A stretch of 64,000 nucleotides of DNA from Arenicola marina (taxonomy: Eukaryota; Annelida; Polychaeta; Arenicolidae), in the NCBI GenBank assembly GCA_964019135.1, contig OZ025263.1, forward strand, positions 29,883,639 to 29,947,638, written 5' to 3'. The notes beneath the pieces are model-generated. The model was not told where the DNA came from, did no database searches, and worked only from the letters and a program-made list of their open reading frames with translations. Every line of letters begins with the position of its first letter. Position 1 is the stretch's first letter. The position numbers were made by a program, and so were the translations under genes. This document shows positions 43,682 to 55,499 of this stretch, piece after piece.

Positions 43682-45467
43682 GTGGGTGGCTCTCAGCGTC
43701 ATGTCACCATGGTGTGACATACGCCGTGAAATTTGTGCTGAGAGGCGAAGGCCCAAGGGACTACATCGACATTCTCCTGTCGTTGAGACACCAGCCTCTC
43801 ATTGTTATAGTGGACATGGCCCACATGGTGTCTGCTCATGGCAACAACAGGAGAGCCGACATGTTCAGCCCGAACGGAGGGCGTCTCGCTGCTGCAACAG
43901 AGAAGAACGTCGACCTCGCGAAACGCGGTGAGCTCACTGTTCGACTGGACTGGCTTCAGAAGGGTTCTGGGGGCTCGACGACCGACGGCCATAGTCATCC
44001 AGTCTACGGCAGTGTCCCTCATCTATGTTTGTTCGACAGGTTCCATGAGGCCAATACGTCGAAGGCTGACGAGATACTCCGCCGTATGACGCTGTCGCCG
44101 AGCCTCAATGGCTTCGTGAACTCACAGGTAGCCGAACAGCTCCACCGAAGCTCCATTCGCAATGTCGGCTTTCTCAATACAATCTTGCCCTCCACGCACA
44201 TCTTTCTATTTAGAATAATGCTAGATGAGAGGAATAGGCGTATCAATGACCAACAACGTAGCGGCCTGGAGAGAGCCTTCGAGCGGAAGCTCTATGATGA
44301 CGACTTCGGCCGACTCACATTAGGTACGTATCCTAGCTATTTTACACTTTTATCTTGCTTGAAATACTGATATTGTGCGATAGTACATGTTCGTTGGCTT
44401 TTGGATAACTATCTTCGACGAAAGAGAAGTTCTTTTCATTGGAAAATATGTGATCAACGCTCGTTGTTGAAACAAACGATCCCTGTAATTAAGGTACACC
44501 TGTGAGTTCTACCAAAATTGTTGTAAATTGTTTTTCTGCGCATTGCAAATTATTCCCTGTTGCAATTTATAGATCAAGCCAAATTGGCAACAGGGCTTTA
44601 CGTGTATCGTAAGATTGTAGGTAAAGGACTTCACGAATTGGTGGAATGTCTTGTTTCTACCAATTAGTGTAATTATTACCAAGTTTATATGGTAAATGTT
44701 TTGCGATTTGACAGGCACGGAACATTCATCACGAGCACCACCACAGATGGCGCGAGACAAGTCACCGGAGCCCAGTATAGGTAGGTAGTCGTGCTGGCCT
44801 TATTAACGCGATTATTGTGGTATTGAATAGTGACGGTATTTGGTACGAGGGATACAAAATGGACAATTGACAATTAGGATCTGCATGGATTGATCTTTAA
44901 GATCAGGATTGACCATTAGGATCCGGATTGGACCCCTAGGATCTGGCTTGGGTACAGATCTCAGCTTGACCCTTCTGCTGTACTTTGTTTTTCTGCGCAT
45001 TGCAAACTATTCCATGTTGTATGTTTCTTATTTCAAGTGAGTGATGAAACACACCCTAGCTCTTGGCTAGGTAACATATAATTAACTCCATAAAACGATG
45101 GCTATTGCGCAGTTTATTTTGTTTCAATTTAAGTATGTTGATGAAATTATCGTTAGTTGCATTTGTGGCTGAACAAACAGTCATCGCATCGATGACATTA
45201 TTAGTTATTATAAGTTGCATTCAATATTTGATTGTGGAACGGCACTGGTGATTTTAGTAAAACATAAACAGGAGCGTATATATAAGGTCGCACCCATTTA
45301 GCATTTGACGTATGGATTTGTGATTGTGTGACAATGCGTCTTGATGCTTGGAAATTATACTATAGGAGCCCTAGGAGGCCACATATGCGGGTCTGTCGAT
45401 GAATCAGCGGGTACTAACACGATAAGCGATATGACCAGGACAACAGATCTACAGCCGTCTTCGTCAG
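43682..45467 (+). CDS. Transposase-like gene of the HMGXB3 C-terminal type
   Basis: Main exon 43682-44323 (acceptor TTCTGTTTTTGTAG; donor G|GTACGT): GGWLSASCHHGVTYAVKFVL, RGEGPRDYIDILLSLRHQPL, the acidic motif VIVDMAHMVSAHGNNRR, HPVYGSVPHLCLFDRFHE and NSQVAEQLHRSS. This is the transposase-derived domain I associate with HMGXB3 and with many multi-copy genes of fish and invertebrates; it probably has an RNase H fold with Asp/Glu at these motifs. Two small exons follow, 44715-44780 and 45366-45467, each bounded by good splice sites, each a multiple of three and phase 1-1, encoding Ser/Pro-rich and Gly/Ser/Thr-rich linkers. The open frame begins upstream at 43597, but the acceptor is the better start. 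An N-terminal part (zinc or CxC cluster in relatives) is not seen. It may be domesticated or a fragment of a mobile element. Confidence 0.6.
45052..45182. repeat. Intron segment duplicated at 45547-45722
   Basis: The block GCTATTGCGCAGTTTATTTT through TTAGTTGCATTTGTGGCTGAACAAAC occurs at about 45103-45182 and again at about 45642-45722. Both are preceded by a TAGGTAA-ATAATTAACT-type segment. The copies flank the exon at 45366-45467. A TTTTTCTGCGCATTGCAAA block (44528, 44987) is likewise duplicated around the exon at 44715-44780. Confidence 0.7.
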
Positions 45468-45855
45468 GTATACACATAATTCATACCGAGGCTGTGAATG
45501 TTTTGTTGATCGTATTGAATAGAATCATCAATTATACTGTTAGTGTGTGCCTTCTTAGCTAGGTAATATTTAATTAACTGGTAATATTTAAAATTAAATT
45601 TAAATGTAAATTTACATTAACATTTAACTCCATACAACGACGGCTATTGCGCAGTTTATTTTAGTTTCAATTTAAGTATTTTAATGAAATTATCGTTAGT
45701 TGCATTTGTGGCTGAACAAACCTATTATGAGACTGATGTTACCACGGTCACCGCATCGATGTTCGATCACAATAACAATAAATATGCATGTAGCTAGAAT
45801 CTCACGTGGGCTCACGTGGGCTGGATTATTTTTTCTGCTAACCCCACCCATACAG

Positions 45856-45924
45856 ATTTCCATGTTTTCCACTTATTTTGGGAGCCGTATGATACTACAG
45901 GGTACACACGTGCACACGCTGAGG
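45856..45924 (+). CDS. Possible further phase 1-1 exon of the same gene
   Basis: Between CCACCCATACAG and a weak donor (GAGG|GTAATA) lies a 69-base stretch open in the phase left by the 45467 donor: FHVFHLFWEPYDTTGY. The fit is suggestive but the donor is poor. Confidence 0.25.
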
Positions 45925-45964
45925 GTAATACCTCAAGTGTAAACAGATTCATTAACGAAACGAA

Positions 45965-46500
45965 ACGGGGGGGGGGCCGCACGGCCGACTAATAAACGCA
46001 TCAAGACCCCAAAACCCCCTCTTACCGGCTTTGACTCGTACGCTCAATGCCGTAATCTGCTTCCCGGGTAATTGCTTTTCAGCCAAAAAACTACATATAT
46101 GGTCGTGACCCTGTGCTATCCAGCCTTAAAGTTAGGCCTACTGTATATCAAGTAGATAATGGACCAGCGTAGCCGCACAAGCTTGGGGAAAGGGGTTTCG
46201 TGAGTTCAGATATAGTCGCGTTCCAACGTCGCCTGCAGATGTGCAGAACGGATAGCTCGTGATCAGTCGGTACCACAGGCACAGTAAATCGACTGACACA
46301 GAGAGGGGGGGGGGGGGGGGGGGGAGGTCCGCACGGCCTACTAATAAACAAGAAGGTGTCCAACTCAGCCCGCTGAGCGCCTACCCACCCTCGCTTCAAG
46401 ACCCCAAAGCCCCCTCTTACCGGCTTTGCCTCGTACGCTCAATGCCGTAATCTGCTTCCCGGGTAATTGCTTTTCAGCCAAAAAACTACATCTCTAACTC
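45965..46500. repeat. Direct repeat pair with long poly-G runs
   Basis: A ~120-bp block beginning with a G-run and CGCACGGCC-ACTAATAAAC, then CCCCCTCTTACCGGCTTTG, CTCAATGCCGTAATCTGCTT and CAGCCAAAAAACTACAT, is present at about 45965-46095 and again at 46301-46490. The second copy has a G-run of ~20 and an extra ~40-base insert (GAAGGTGTCCAACTCAGCCC). It lies just upstream of the helicase gene. Confidence 0.8.
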
Positions 46501-46729
46501 ATCTAGACACCACGACACAAACATTTATTCCGCTTACGAGGTAAACTAGCACTATCCCTCGTTCCCTGGTCGGCCATTACGATACTGTGACATAACTTTC
46601 GGTTTACTTTTGTCTGCTCCGCTGTGGGGGGCACTGCAGAAGTTTGGCGCACCTTTTTTGCGTCGCAATATTTACAAAGCGGACAGCGTGATAACGAGAT
46701 TCTTTGCGGCGCAACGACAAACCTAAATT

Positions 46730-49640
46730 ATGGAAGAAAGCGAAGATTTGGCGAAAGCAGGTCAGAATATTTTCATTGGCGGACAGGCGGGAGTGGGGAA
46801 GACGTCTTTGTTGCTGCGGTTGAAACAGTGCTTGCAGTTAGCAGCCCGAAAAGTGGCGATGGTCACCTCCACGGGTATCGCCACACTGGGACTTTGTGAA
46901 GGAGCCATGACGCTACATGCATGGTTCGGCATCAAGGTGAGCCACTATTCTACCGAGTTAAGGTACCAAAACGCCTTTACCTGTCACTGTCAAATGAAAG
47001 TAATCACTTTACCGTTGGCCTTGTAAGGTGCTCATGAAGTAAATAAAGTGCTCTTTTACTCTTAAAGAGCTCAATGTTTGTATAACATAACTCCACATGG
47101 TAAATTTAAAAAAAAGGCACTTAAACATGCTATGTTCATTCATTTCTATACTCCTTGATTGCTAACTATAACCAGTCATTATGATATTATGAAAAATGGC
47201 ATACGGTAAACGTAACTGAACTTACAAGTCTATGACCAATGCACAAAATGTATTATATGAATGGGTACTGTCAAATGCTGTATACTAATAAAAATGACGT
47301 AACATTATATTCCATTAATATACATGTATATAGAGGTCTATGCAGATATTCTACTGATATTCTGTATAAGCTTATATATGTTATCTTTAATGTTTTATCT
47401 TAGGATGGATGTTATACTGATGAAGAAATTTGTCAGCTGGTAGGAGAAAACGAAGCATGGGCTAATGCAAAGAAACGGATACAATGTGACATATTGATGA
47501 TTGATGAGATTTCCATGGTAACTATAGATTTAATTACTTGCAGTCATGCATTAGCAAAGTAACGTTTTAATATCTACCAAGGAATATAAATTATAGTCCC
47601 TTAAAAAATATATCTGGACACTATATAATATATTTTGGGGTTGGAGCTCAGTCATTCAGTTATTGTACTATCTTGTGTCCATTTTGTCTTGGTTTCTTTA
47701 ACAGTGTATTATTATAATGTCTAATGTGGTGTACTAGTTCCGATATAAATGCTAATTATGTATATACTGATATACTCACAAGATATATATAAAATTTGAG
47801 GCCTGTACTGAAATATCTGTCAAGTTTAAATGATGTTTAAATACAAGAATATGCTCCCTTTCCTGAATATAACAGGTCAGCCTGAAAACCTTAGGTCAAA
47901 TTGAATTGATTTGATTTGATTGGGGCTTAACGGCACTTTCAGCCTGGAAGGCTATATCGTGCCATATTGGTCAATATTAGTCAATATTAAAACCCGGAAA
48001 ATCAATACACGTGATATGAATAAAACCATGAATGCAGTCTTTGTGGAATCGATTAATAGATTAATAAAACCCTGAGAATATCAAGTAATATGATTGAGTA
48101 GATTGTAATAAAACCATGAAAAGGAAGAATGGCGAAACGGTAAAGTCAAAAATTGTCAGAATATAAAACCATGAGTTGGTTTCTAAAACCAAGCCTTTGA
48201 GATTATTAATTACAGCAAAATGCACTGTTTGGCAGTAAACGTTGAATATATATCATATGCATTTGGCTAGATTTATTGTAGATAAATGATCTAAAATCTT
48301 TTGCACTGTTTGGCTGTAAACGTTGACTAGATATCATATGCATTTGACTAGATTTATTGCAGATAAATAATCTAAAATCTTTTGCTGTGGTATATTATTA
48401 AATAGTTCTTTCATAGTTTCTACTCTGTAATATTGATCCCTTGTTTGTTGAAAGACAGGGAACACACTCGGGAGGTGGTTCTCCTTTGAGGAGATAGCAA
48501 TGGGTACCCACATTAGGCTGAAGCCGTGGCAATTTGTTGGAGGATTGCTCGTCCCAGCACGACTGCCAATTTTTAGTAATTTCGCTTTGGATGTACGGTT
48601 TCAAGTCCGAGTATGGAAACTGGACTGGAAGGACGTCGTCATTTAGAGTTTCTTTGGCGGCAGCGTCTGCTCGACTGTTGCCCTCTATGCCTATATGGCT
48701 AGGGATCCAGCAGAACACTACCGCCTTTCCATTGCATATTAGATCATGACATTTTATGAGTATATCTTGTATTAAGGGATTTTCATATTTCCGATATTTT
48801 ATGGCTTGTATACAGGAAAATGAATCTGAATAGATGATAAATTTATCATGTAGTGATTTTTCTATATAGTCAAGTGCCATCATTAGAGCTATTGCTTCTG
48901 CGGTGTATATAGAACATTGATCTTGGAGGCGGTTGCTGCACTGGTGTTCACCAGCCACAGCTGCAGCGGCCACCCTGTGGGAGTCTTTTGAGCCATCGGT
49001 ATATATAGAAAAACGGTTGGGGTGTTGATTGTGAATAGTATGTTTAAGTTCTATAAATTGTGATGGGTCTGTGTTAGATTTGTTGTAAGTTGCTAGTTCT
49101 AACAGAACTTTTGGAGATTCCATTTCCCATGGTGGGATTTCTGGAAGGTGCCGAGTTCGTACATCGTTAAAATTGATATTGTACCTTGTCAAAAGGTTAT
49201 TGACTCAAATTGAAAGACTGTGTAGAGCGAAACGGCAAGACCAACGTCCATTTGGAGGCATCCAAACCATACTGTCAGGCGACTTTTACCAGTTGCCTCC
49301 GGCGCCTGATTTGTTGTATGGGGACTTAGGGGAGCTTTGTTTGACCAGCCCTCTGTTCAAGCATCTTCACATAGTCATCCTACAAACAGTGCATCGGCAA
49401 AAGGCCAAGGGTTTTATTGATGCAATAAATGAGGCTGCGCAAGGGACTTTGCAAAGAAAAGTGCTAGTTTGTTAAAGTGCTTGAGCCGTCCGCTCCAGTT
49501 CCCCCGGTCTACGCTACCTGTCGAGATATTTGCAACCAATCTTGAAGTAGATATGTGTAACGCTGACAAGATGGATAGAATGCCGGGGGAATGGAAGTCC
49601 TTTGAGGCCATCGATGAAGGCATAGTCCCACAACAAATAT
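46730..49640 (+). pseudogene. PIF1-like DNA helicase, split by LINE and frameshifted
   Basis: Exon 1 46730-46936: ATG, Walker A region FIGGQAGVGKTSLL and TSTGIATLGL; donor AAG|GTGAGC. Exon 2 47404-47517: DILMIDEISM (Walker B); donor ATG|GTAACT. Exon 3 starts at 47876 (acceptor ATAACAG) with VSLKTLGQIE, is interrupted after ten codons by a 1.3 kb LINE, and resumes at 49215 with RLCRAKRQ, then RPFGGIQTILSGDFYQLPP (motif III region) and LQTVHRQ. A single-base shift in GCAAAGAAAAGTGC (about 49455) moves the frame; KCLSRPL, FATNLEVD and MDRMPGEWKSFEA follow. The helicase C-terminus is not found. PIF1-family enzymes are 5'-3' DNA helicases; many invertebrate copies are multi-copy and helitron-related. 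The phases 0-0 agree throughout. Confidence 0.85.
47906..49204 (-). mobile_element. LINE copy 3, inserted in the helicase exon with target duplication
   Basis: Same family and strand as copies 1 and 2, with AATCA tail, 3' UTR and RNase H region (frame 48398-49192). TCAAATTGAA stands on both sides (47896-47905 and 49205-49214): a 10-bp target-site duplication. Relative to copy 1 a segment of the RNase H C-terminal region is deleted (about 48450-48510), so the frame loses the zinc cluster. The 5' end lies in GGTTATTGACTC, where the LINE and the target share a few bases. Confidence 0.95.
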
Positions 49641-52600
49641 TGCAAACAGAATGTTTCTGTTGTTACTGGATTATTTGGTTAGTGCATGACAATTACATGA
49701 AATTTCCAATCATTTTCCCCGTTGTACCCACCATGCCATATTTCTGGTGTGTATAAAATGCAATTAATTTCCAGTTTCTGTTTCCATCCATATTTATGCA
49801 TGCTGAACTATCATGTTATCAGTTCATTCATAACCAGAAGCGTTTCTTAGAACTTTCAGGCACAGCAAATGTTTCTTTATGGTAATGCAATGATGTCAGA
49901 AAGGCTACATTTCCCTAAATAATTATATTATTTGCTGTAAGGCTTTTGCCGCAGCATCACAATCAGCTTCCATGTACTATGCAGTTCATCAAAGAGTGTA
50001 AAGTAGCACTTTACAAGTAAGAATATAGTGCCATTGCCTTTTTACTTGTTTGCAATAGTATTTATAAATATCATGCCTTATTTTCATAAAAGCTGTTATC
50101 TTGCTTGTATTCTATGTCGAATGCATGCCATGTGCATTTTCTTAGTACTAAAGATGGCACACTTTTGCAAGGAATTGTATTATTTGATGTAGGGCTTTTG
50201 GCGCAGCATCACAATCAGCTCCCATGTACAATTCAGTTCATTCATCAAATAGTGTAACAAAAATATCGGCCAAAGCAGTCTTAACGGCATTAATGATTTC
50301 AAATCAGTCAGTTTGATGGAAGCGGAAGTGGCGCAAGTATAGATTTAGCAACAGCGTATTCGTTGATCCTATTTACAATAAACAGGGATAGTTCACACAA
50401 TGGTTCTACAGGCGGTGCAATGCGTTTCCACAAGATGTAATTTATATGGTATGCATTTCATAACGCCTTGAATGGAGATAAAGTGTTTTTTAACCAAATG
50501 TTTCTTTTAGTTAAAAAACTATACACGGTTACGTAACTGCACCATACACTTAGATATTAGAACGCAGTTTACATATCTAACACATGAATAACGGACGTGT
50601 TTTCCTCAACACCAGAACGTTAAATGCATTAATCGAACAAATTTTGCTTTCCTTTCAGCTGACACCAATAGCTGGGGACCGAGTTTGTGGGCTAATGCAC
50701 AAACGGTTTTTGAAAAATTATTTTTTCTATCAATATCTAAATCTGATGGGTTTTTTTATATCTGTTGCGCAGCAATTGCTATATGCATCTTGGACCTCAG
50801 AGTGCATGATACGTGATTTTTCAAACAACGGTGATTGAGTCAGTGGGAGTAAGCATATAATGTGTATATCGGTGGTATGGATTATAAAGATGTAACGTTA
50901 ACGCTCCTCACGGCGATGTACAATATTTGATTTCGTTTCTTTAGAAACGTCTCTCCAAAAGTTTCGTCTATGCAACCAATGAAAAGCAGAAAGTACAAAG
51001 GTTCGTTTTGTTTTATTACTAGATTGTGAATGTAATGCTCAAATTAGTTACTCGTAAAATTCTGTGTATGTTGCATAGTGATTTACTTTAATAAAAGCAG
51101 AAGACCTAATTAAGCTGCTCATCGATATCAGTTGTGTGGAATATCGGCAACATACTATCACAGAGATAACTTTGGTGTTTGTTGTTATAGCTAGGGTCTT
51201 GGGATGGTCCCTCTCGCATGAATTTGAACCTGTATGTCTGGGATGGTCCCTTAGAGCAAGGCAACATTTAAATCCCTGCAAAGCTACTTGCTCTTCCAAA
51301 GTTTAAAGCCCCAAACAAATGCAGAGGTTCCCGTGTCATTGGCTCCTTTAAATGTGGGGTCACAGAGGTTATATCTGTGTGCCGCGATTGGCTACTGTGT
51401 CTCCCGGCTGTCCAGGGCCACAGCGGTTTTTACATTCATACAGACTCAGGAGGCAGTTAGCCTCGGGATCCAGACCTGGCTGGACGCATCTTGGAATTAA
51501 TAAAGAAATATAAAGTGGATACATCGTCTTCTGTTTCAATGATCTCGTGATAACAGAGACATCCCAGCATTACACCCGGTACACCATTCCCCACTGTCCA
51601 CGGTTACTATATCACAAACACCGATAGGACCGTGTGACAATACGCAATTTCATTACTGTGCTGGCTCCATGCAATTGGATCTATCACCCACGCTAACGTG
51701 TATAATTATTACGTTACGGAAAAGACGGTATCAAGTGGTGAAGATACACATTAGTAAAGATAATAATATCTTTGACATTAGACACATTATACATTTAACG
51801 CACATTTTTTTGTCCCAACACCTGGAAGACCGAGCGCAGTCACATTACTATGTAAATGCGCCATTTTGAGTGAATTCGGCCAAATCCAAACTTTCTACGT
51901 GTGCTTGGTCCCGCCCTAATGCCTGTTCTCTGACTCGTCATTGCTAAATTACGGCGCCCTCTAGCGTCAAAACTAAGCGTGCTAGGCTAGAAGCGAATGC
52001 GGATTCCTCACCAAAGTCGACATTTGCCCGTCCTTTGAAACCAGTCCTGACTCTCTAGCGTCGCTATTAAGCAAACGGCGGCCATCGCAAAGCAGAGGCA
52101 TTGCCGGTCGATATCGCCGTTGACTCACATTAATGGGAGCTTCAGCAAAAGAGGGGTGCACCTCTTGCGAGCGCTCTAGCGGCCGAACTAAGCGTCCTAG
52201 AGCAATTCTATCGCCACTTACCATGTTCGTAAACGTGTTCTTAACTTTTTTTTCAAAAAATCGCTGTGACCTTGACCTTTGACCTACATATGCCAATAAC
52301 GAACTTAGCCGAGCTATTTAAAATATCTATCACTATGCTAAGTCTGACAACCGTAACTGTTACCATGCGCCCTATATCCTAATGACAAACATACAAAAAA
52401 ACAAATTTACAAACCGAACATAGCAGTATACTGACAGAAGTTTTCAACTTCTGTCAGTAATGAACGCATTGTCCGGATGTGGCAAATAACACGTAATGAG
52501 TTCCCTCTGGCGAATGAAAGGTGGTGGCGATGCAAATGAAGACTGTGAATGGAACTAAGCTGCAAAAGATGAATGAGTTTACACAAAAACATTTAATGGC

Positions 52601-53040
52601 AGTGAGTGATTTATTGCATATGTTTATTTACATTGACAAAGGCACTGATGCGGTCGGACTGCGACTTCAGTTTGGGCAACACGAGTTTCATGGACGCCAT
52701 CCTGCGGTGTCCTAAGTGCACATCAATATGTGCACTCGTGGAAGACCATGATGTACTTTCGTGTAAGATGTTAAGAAGAGTTCCATATAGTCAAGCTCTG
52801 TGTGTGGCACAGATATCAACTTGCGAAATGGTTCAAAATACCATTAGGAGTCACATTAATAAAATATATCTATAGTAAGATGCAGACCGCATGACGTTCT
52901 GGCCGTTATGTTACATTATGTTTCGTTTTCATGTGGTGTCGTTAATTTCATTGGTGCGGCACTGTCTATGTATGTCTTCATTCACGTGTAAATGATCGAT
53001 GCACTTGTTTCGCTGTTTATGATAGCCCCAAATACTTTGT
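49641..53040. other. Gene-less interval, possible solo LTR near 51.2-51.6 kb
   Basis: Mostly AT-rich without domains. About 51190-51580 has LTR-like features: starts TGGGATGGTCCC, contains a GC-rich promoter-like part, AATAAAG at ~51499 and then a T-rich stretch; boundaries and target duplication were not found. At 52265 the words CTGTGACCTTGACCTTTGACC occur, a motif seen in dispersed repeats. GGCGCCCTCTAGCG lies at 51954. Confidence 0.3.
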
Positions 53041-53104
53041 TGTTTCTTTCAGGCATGTTGCCGTCCTGTCTCTCTTGCGTCATGAAGGAATTCCTCGAGA
53101 GAGG

Positions 53105-53380
53105 ACCACAGCGCCAGGTCATTAACATTGTGGATACAAACACTGAAGAGCCACCGTGTCTTGCGATCGTCACCCAGCGATGGGCCACGCAATCGTCAAC
53201 AAGTATAAAATGTGAAGAAGAGAATCGGCACAATATACAAGGCAAGTAATACAGGAAGAGTGGTAACGCCAGACTTTTCCCGTCTCGTTGCTTCGATGGA
53301 TGACGGAAAGTTCCTAAAAAATATCGAGTTCGCAAAAGGTGAAAACAATCAGCGAATATTTCCTAATACGACACGAGGAC
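53105..53380 (+). pseudogene. Duplicated 5' piece of the MULE gene
   Basis: From GTCATTAACATTGTGGATAC (53119) to ATATTTCCTAATACG (53371) the sequence repeats at 53931-54178 with few differences. After it the two copies diverge. It encodes the same N-terminal piece (KKRIGTIYKASNTGRVVTPD). It carries the same TAA before that piece as the second copy. Confidence 0.75.
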
Positions 53381-53776
53381 TCGGTTTGAAAGACATTTTG
53401 TCTCTGTGCCTCTTTACTGAGTGGGCCAAGGACAAAACTTGCAGCTCCCTGCCACCGCCTTAACCGGATTCTGTGTACATTGTTGATATGGAATGCGTGC
53501 CTTCGGGGGATATCACTTGTGATGATTCTGGCGCGTACGACCGCCATTCTACCCCGACAACTGTTGTGGAAGCTCAACTTGATCACTCGCACGATCACTC
53601 GCACCGAAAAATATTGGACGTTGATATGTTATCCAGGAAGAAAAAAAGTACCGTCCGACAGCCCCTTGTTGGATAAAAAACACGTTTACCAAGTGAAGCG
53701 TCAGTATAGCCAGCAAGACGATAGCATTTTTTGAAAGGCAACCCGCATTGTAAGCAAAGTATTTTCACGAGGCGCA

Positions 53777-55273
53777 TTGGCGCGATATGCTGTTATTCAG
53801 TATGTTGGATTCAGACGCGCCCCAAAAGCGCATGGCAATTCTCAAAGCGCGCAGCCTTACCTGCGGACGAAAACTTCCATTATTGAGAGAGAGCGGAAAC
53901 TTGTGGAATCAAATATAGCAGCCAAACAGGTCATTAACATTGTGGATACAGACACTGAAGAGCCATCGTGTCTTGCGTCACCCAGCGATGGGCCACGCAA
54001 TCGTCAACAAGTATAAAATGTGAAGAAGAGAATCGGCACAATATACAAGGCAAAGAACACAGGAAGAGTGGTAACGCCAGACTTTTCCCGTCTCGTTGCT
54101 TCAATGGATAACGAAATGTTCCTAAAAAATATCGACTTCGCAAAAGGTGAAAACAATCAGCGAATATTTCCTAATACGTTTGCTGCCACTGGCAACTGTT
54201 TGGAATGGATAAAGAGATTTTGTTCACCAGGTTCTCTTCACAAATCTCAACTGGGAATTGACATCACTTACAAGTTGGGACCTTATTATGCCACGTGTCT
54301 GACCTTTCCTCACCCGATGTTCGTGCATAAAAACGATTCATTGAAATCAACCATATTTGCTGCTTTCATGACGAGCACATCCCGGCAAAAAGATGATTAC
54401 CAATATCTTGCGAATCAATTAAAGACTCGAAAGGAATCGAAACTCTAACGTACGGGACCGATGGAGAACTGGCAATAGAGATAGGCATGGAAAGCGTGTT
54501 TCCAATCGAAGAGACTTCTCCAGGGGAAAAAAGTATTCATCTGCGTTGTTTCCATCACGTCCAAGATGACATGATGTTGAAACTGAAAAACCTGGGAGTG
54601 ACAAATCGCTCAACAATTGTCAATGGTATCCTAGGCACTGAGTACGCAGGCAAGAGAACAGCTGGTCTTGTTGATAGCGATGACTTTCATGATGATTTTG
54701 AGCTTGCACAAACATGGCCAACTAAGTTCAAGGGATATTTGGAAACAAGAAAATTAAGGATACGACCTTTGAAGGATACATTGTTATGTTGTATGGGCAA
54801 AGATATCCGAGTAGCAGCAGGGTTAGGAAATCCTCCCAACAAATACGACAATCAGTGTGCAGAAAGCATGAACAATGTGTTGAAGGAATCTCTGGGTAAA
54901 AGTCAATTTGTAGATCCAGCAACTGTACAAGATCGCGTGTATGAAAATTTAGTCATACCACAGGAGAGAGAATTAATCAATGCCATTTATAGTCATGGCG
55001 AATATCGCCTTGCCATGCCCTTTGCTCATCTTCACATTTCTGCTCATTAGTGGAAAACAATGACGGAAGCGCAAAGGCGCCTGGGAATTCAAAAAGTACT
55101 CCGATGTAACGAACAAAAAGAAGAACATGTACCAGTTATAACGCAAAAATTGTCAATACAACCTAAAGACTGCCAGGGTGAGTTAGTAGATGTCCCACTT
55201 CACGTAGTCCATGAGCTATGGAACAAAGCAGAAATAGCTTTGTCTACGTACCCCATCAGTGAGCGCCAGGATG
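53777..55273 (+). pseudogene. MULE (Mutator-like) transposase, degenerate, cut by LINE fragment
   Basis: One frame runs 53777-54448 with TAA at 54014-54016; a single-base shift near 54430 (CGAAAGGAATC) leads to a second frame, 54433-55284, with TAG at 55048-55050. Motifs in order: GIDITYKLGPYYATC (first Asp), GTDGELAIEIGMESVFP (second Asp, D-G-E), HLRCFHHVQDD (the C/H motif between catalytic positions) and CAESMNNVLKESLG (third acidic, Glu). This is the MULE/Mutator-type transposase pattern. At 55272 a LINE 3' fragment interrupts it, and no continuation follows the fragment. Two stops plus a shift make it non-functional as read. Confidence 0.7.
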
Positions 55274-55490
55274 GTTTGATTTGATTTGATTGGGGCTTAA
55301 CGCCACTTTCAGCCTGGAAGGCTATATCGTGCCATATTGGTTAAAGGTTATTCTAAATAAGTCAAGAGTCAATATTAAAACCCTGAAAATCAATACATGT
55401 GATATGAATAAAACCACGAATGCAGTCTTTGTGGAATCGATTAATAGATTATTAAAACCTTGAGGATATCAAGTAATATGATTGATTTCT
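55272..55490 (-). mobile_element. LINE 3'-end fragment (~215 bp)
   Basis: TTTGATTTGATTTGATTGGGGCTTAACG and the following 3' UTR sequence of the same LINE family, truncated after AAGTAATATGATTGA. Same orientation as all other copies. Confidence 0.85.
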
Positions 55491-55499
55491 AGATTTCTA

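Noticed and set aside
51190..51580. Solo LTR
   Set aside because: LTR-like composition and AATAAAG, but no matching termini or target duplication could be found, so it is not listed as a mobile element.
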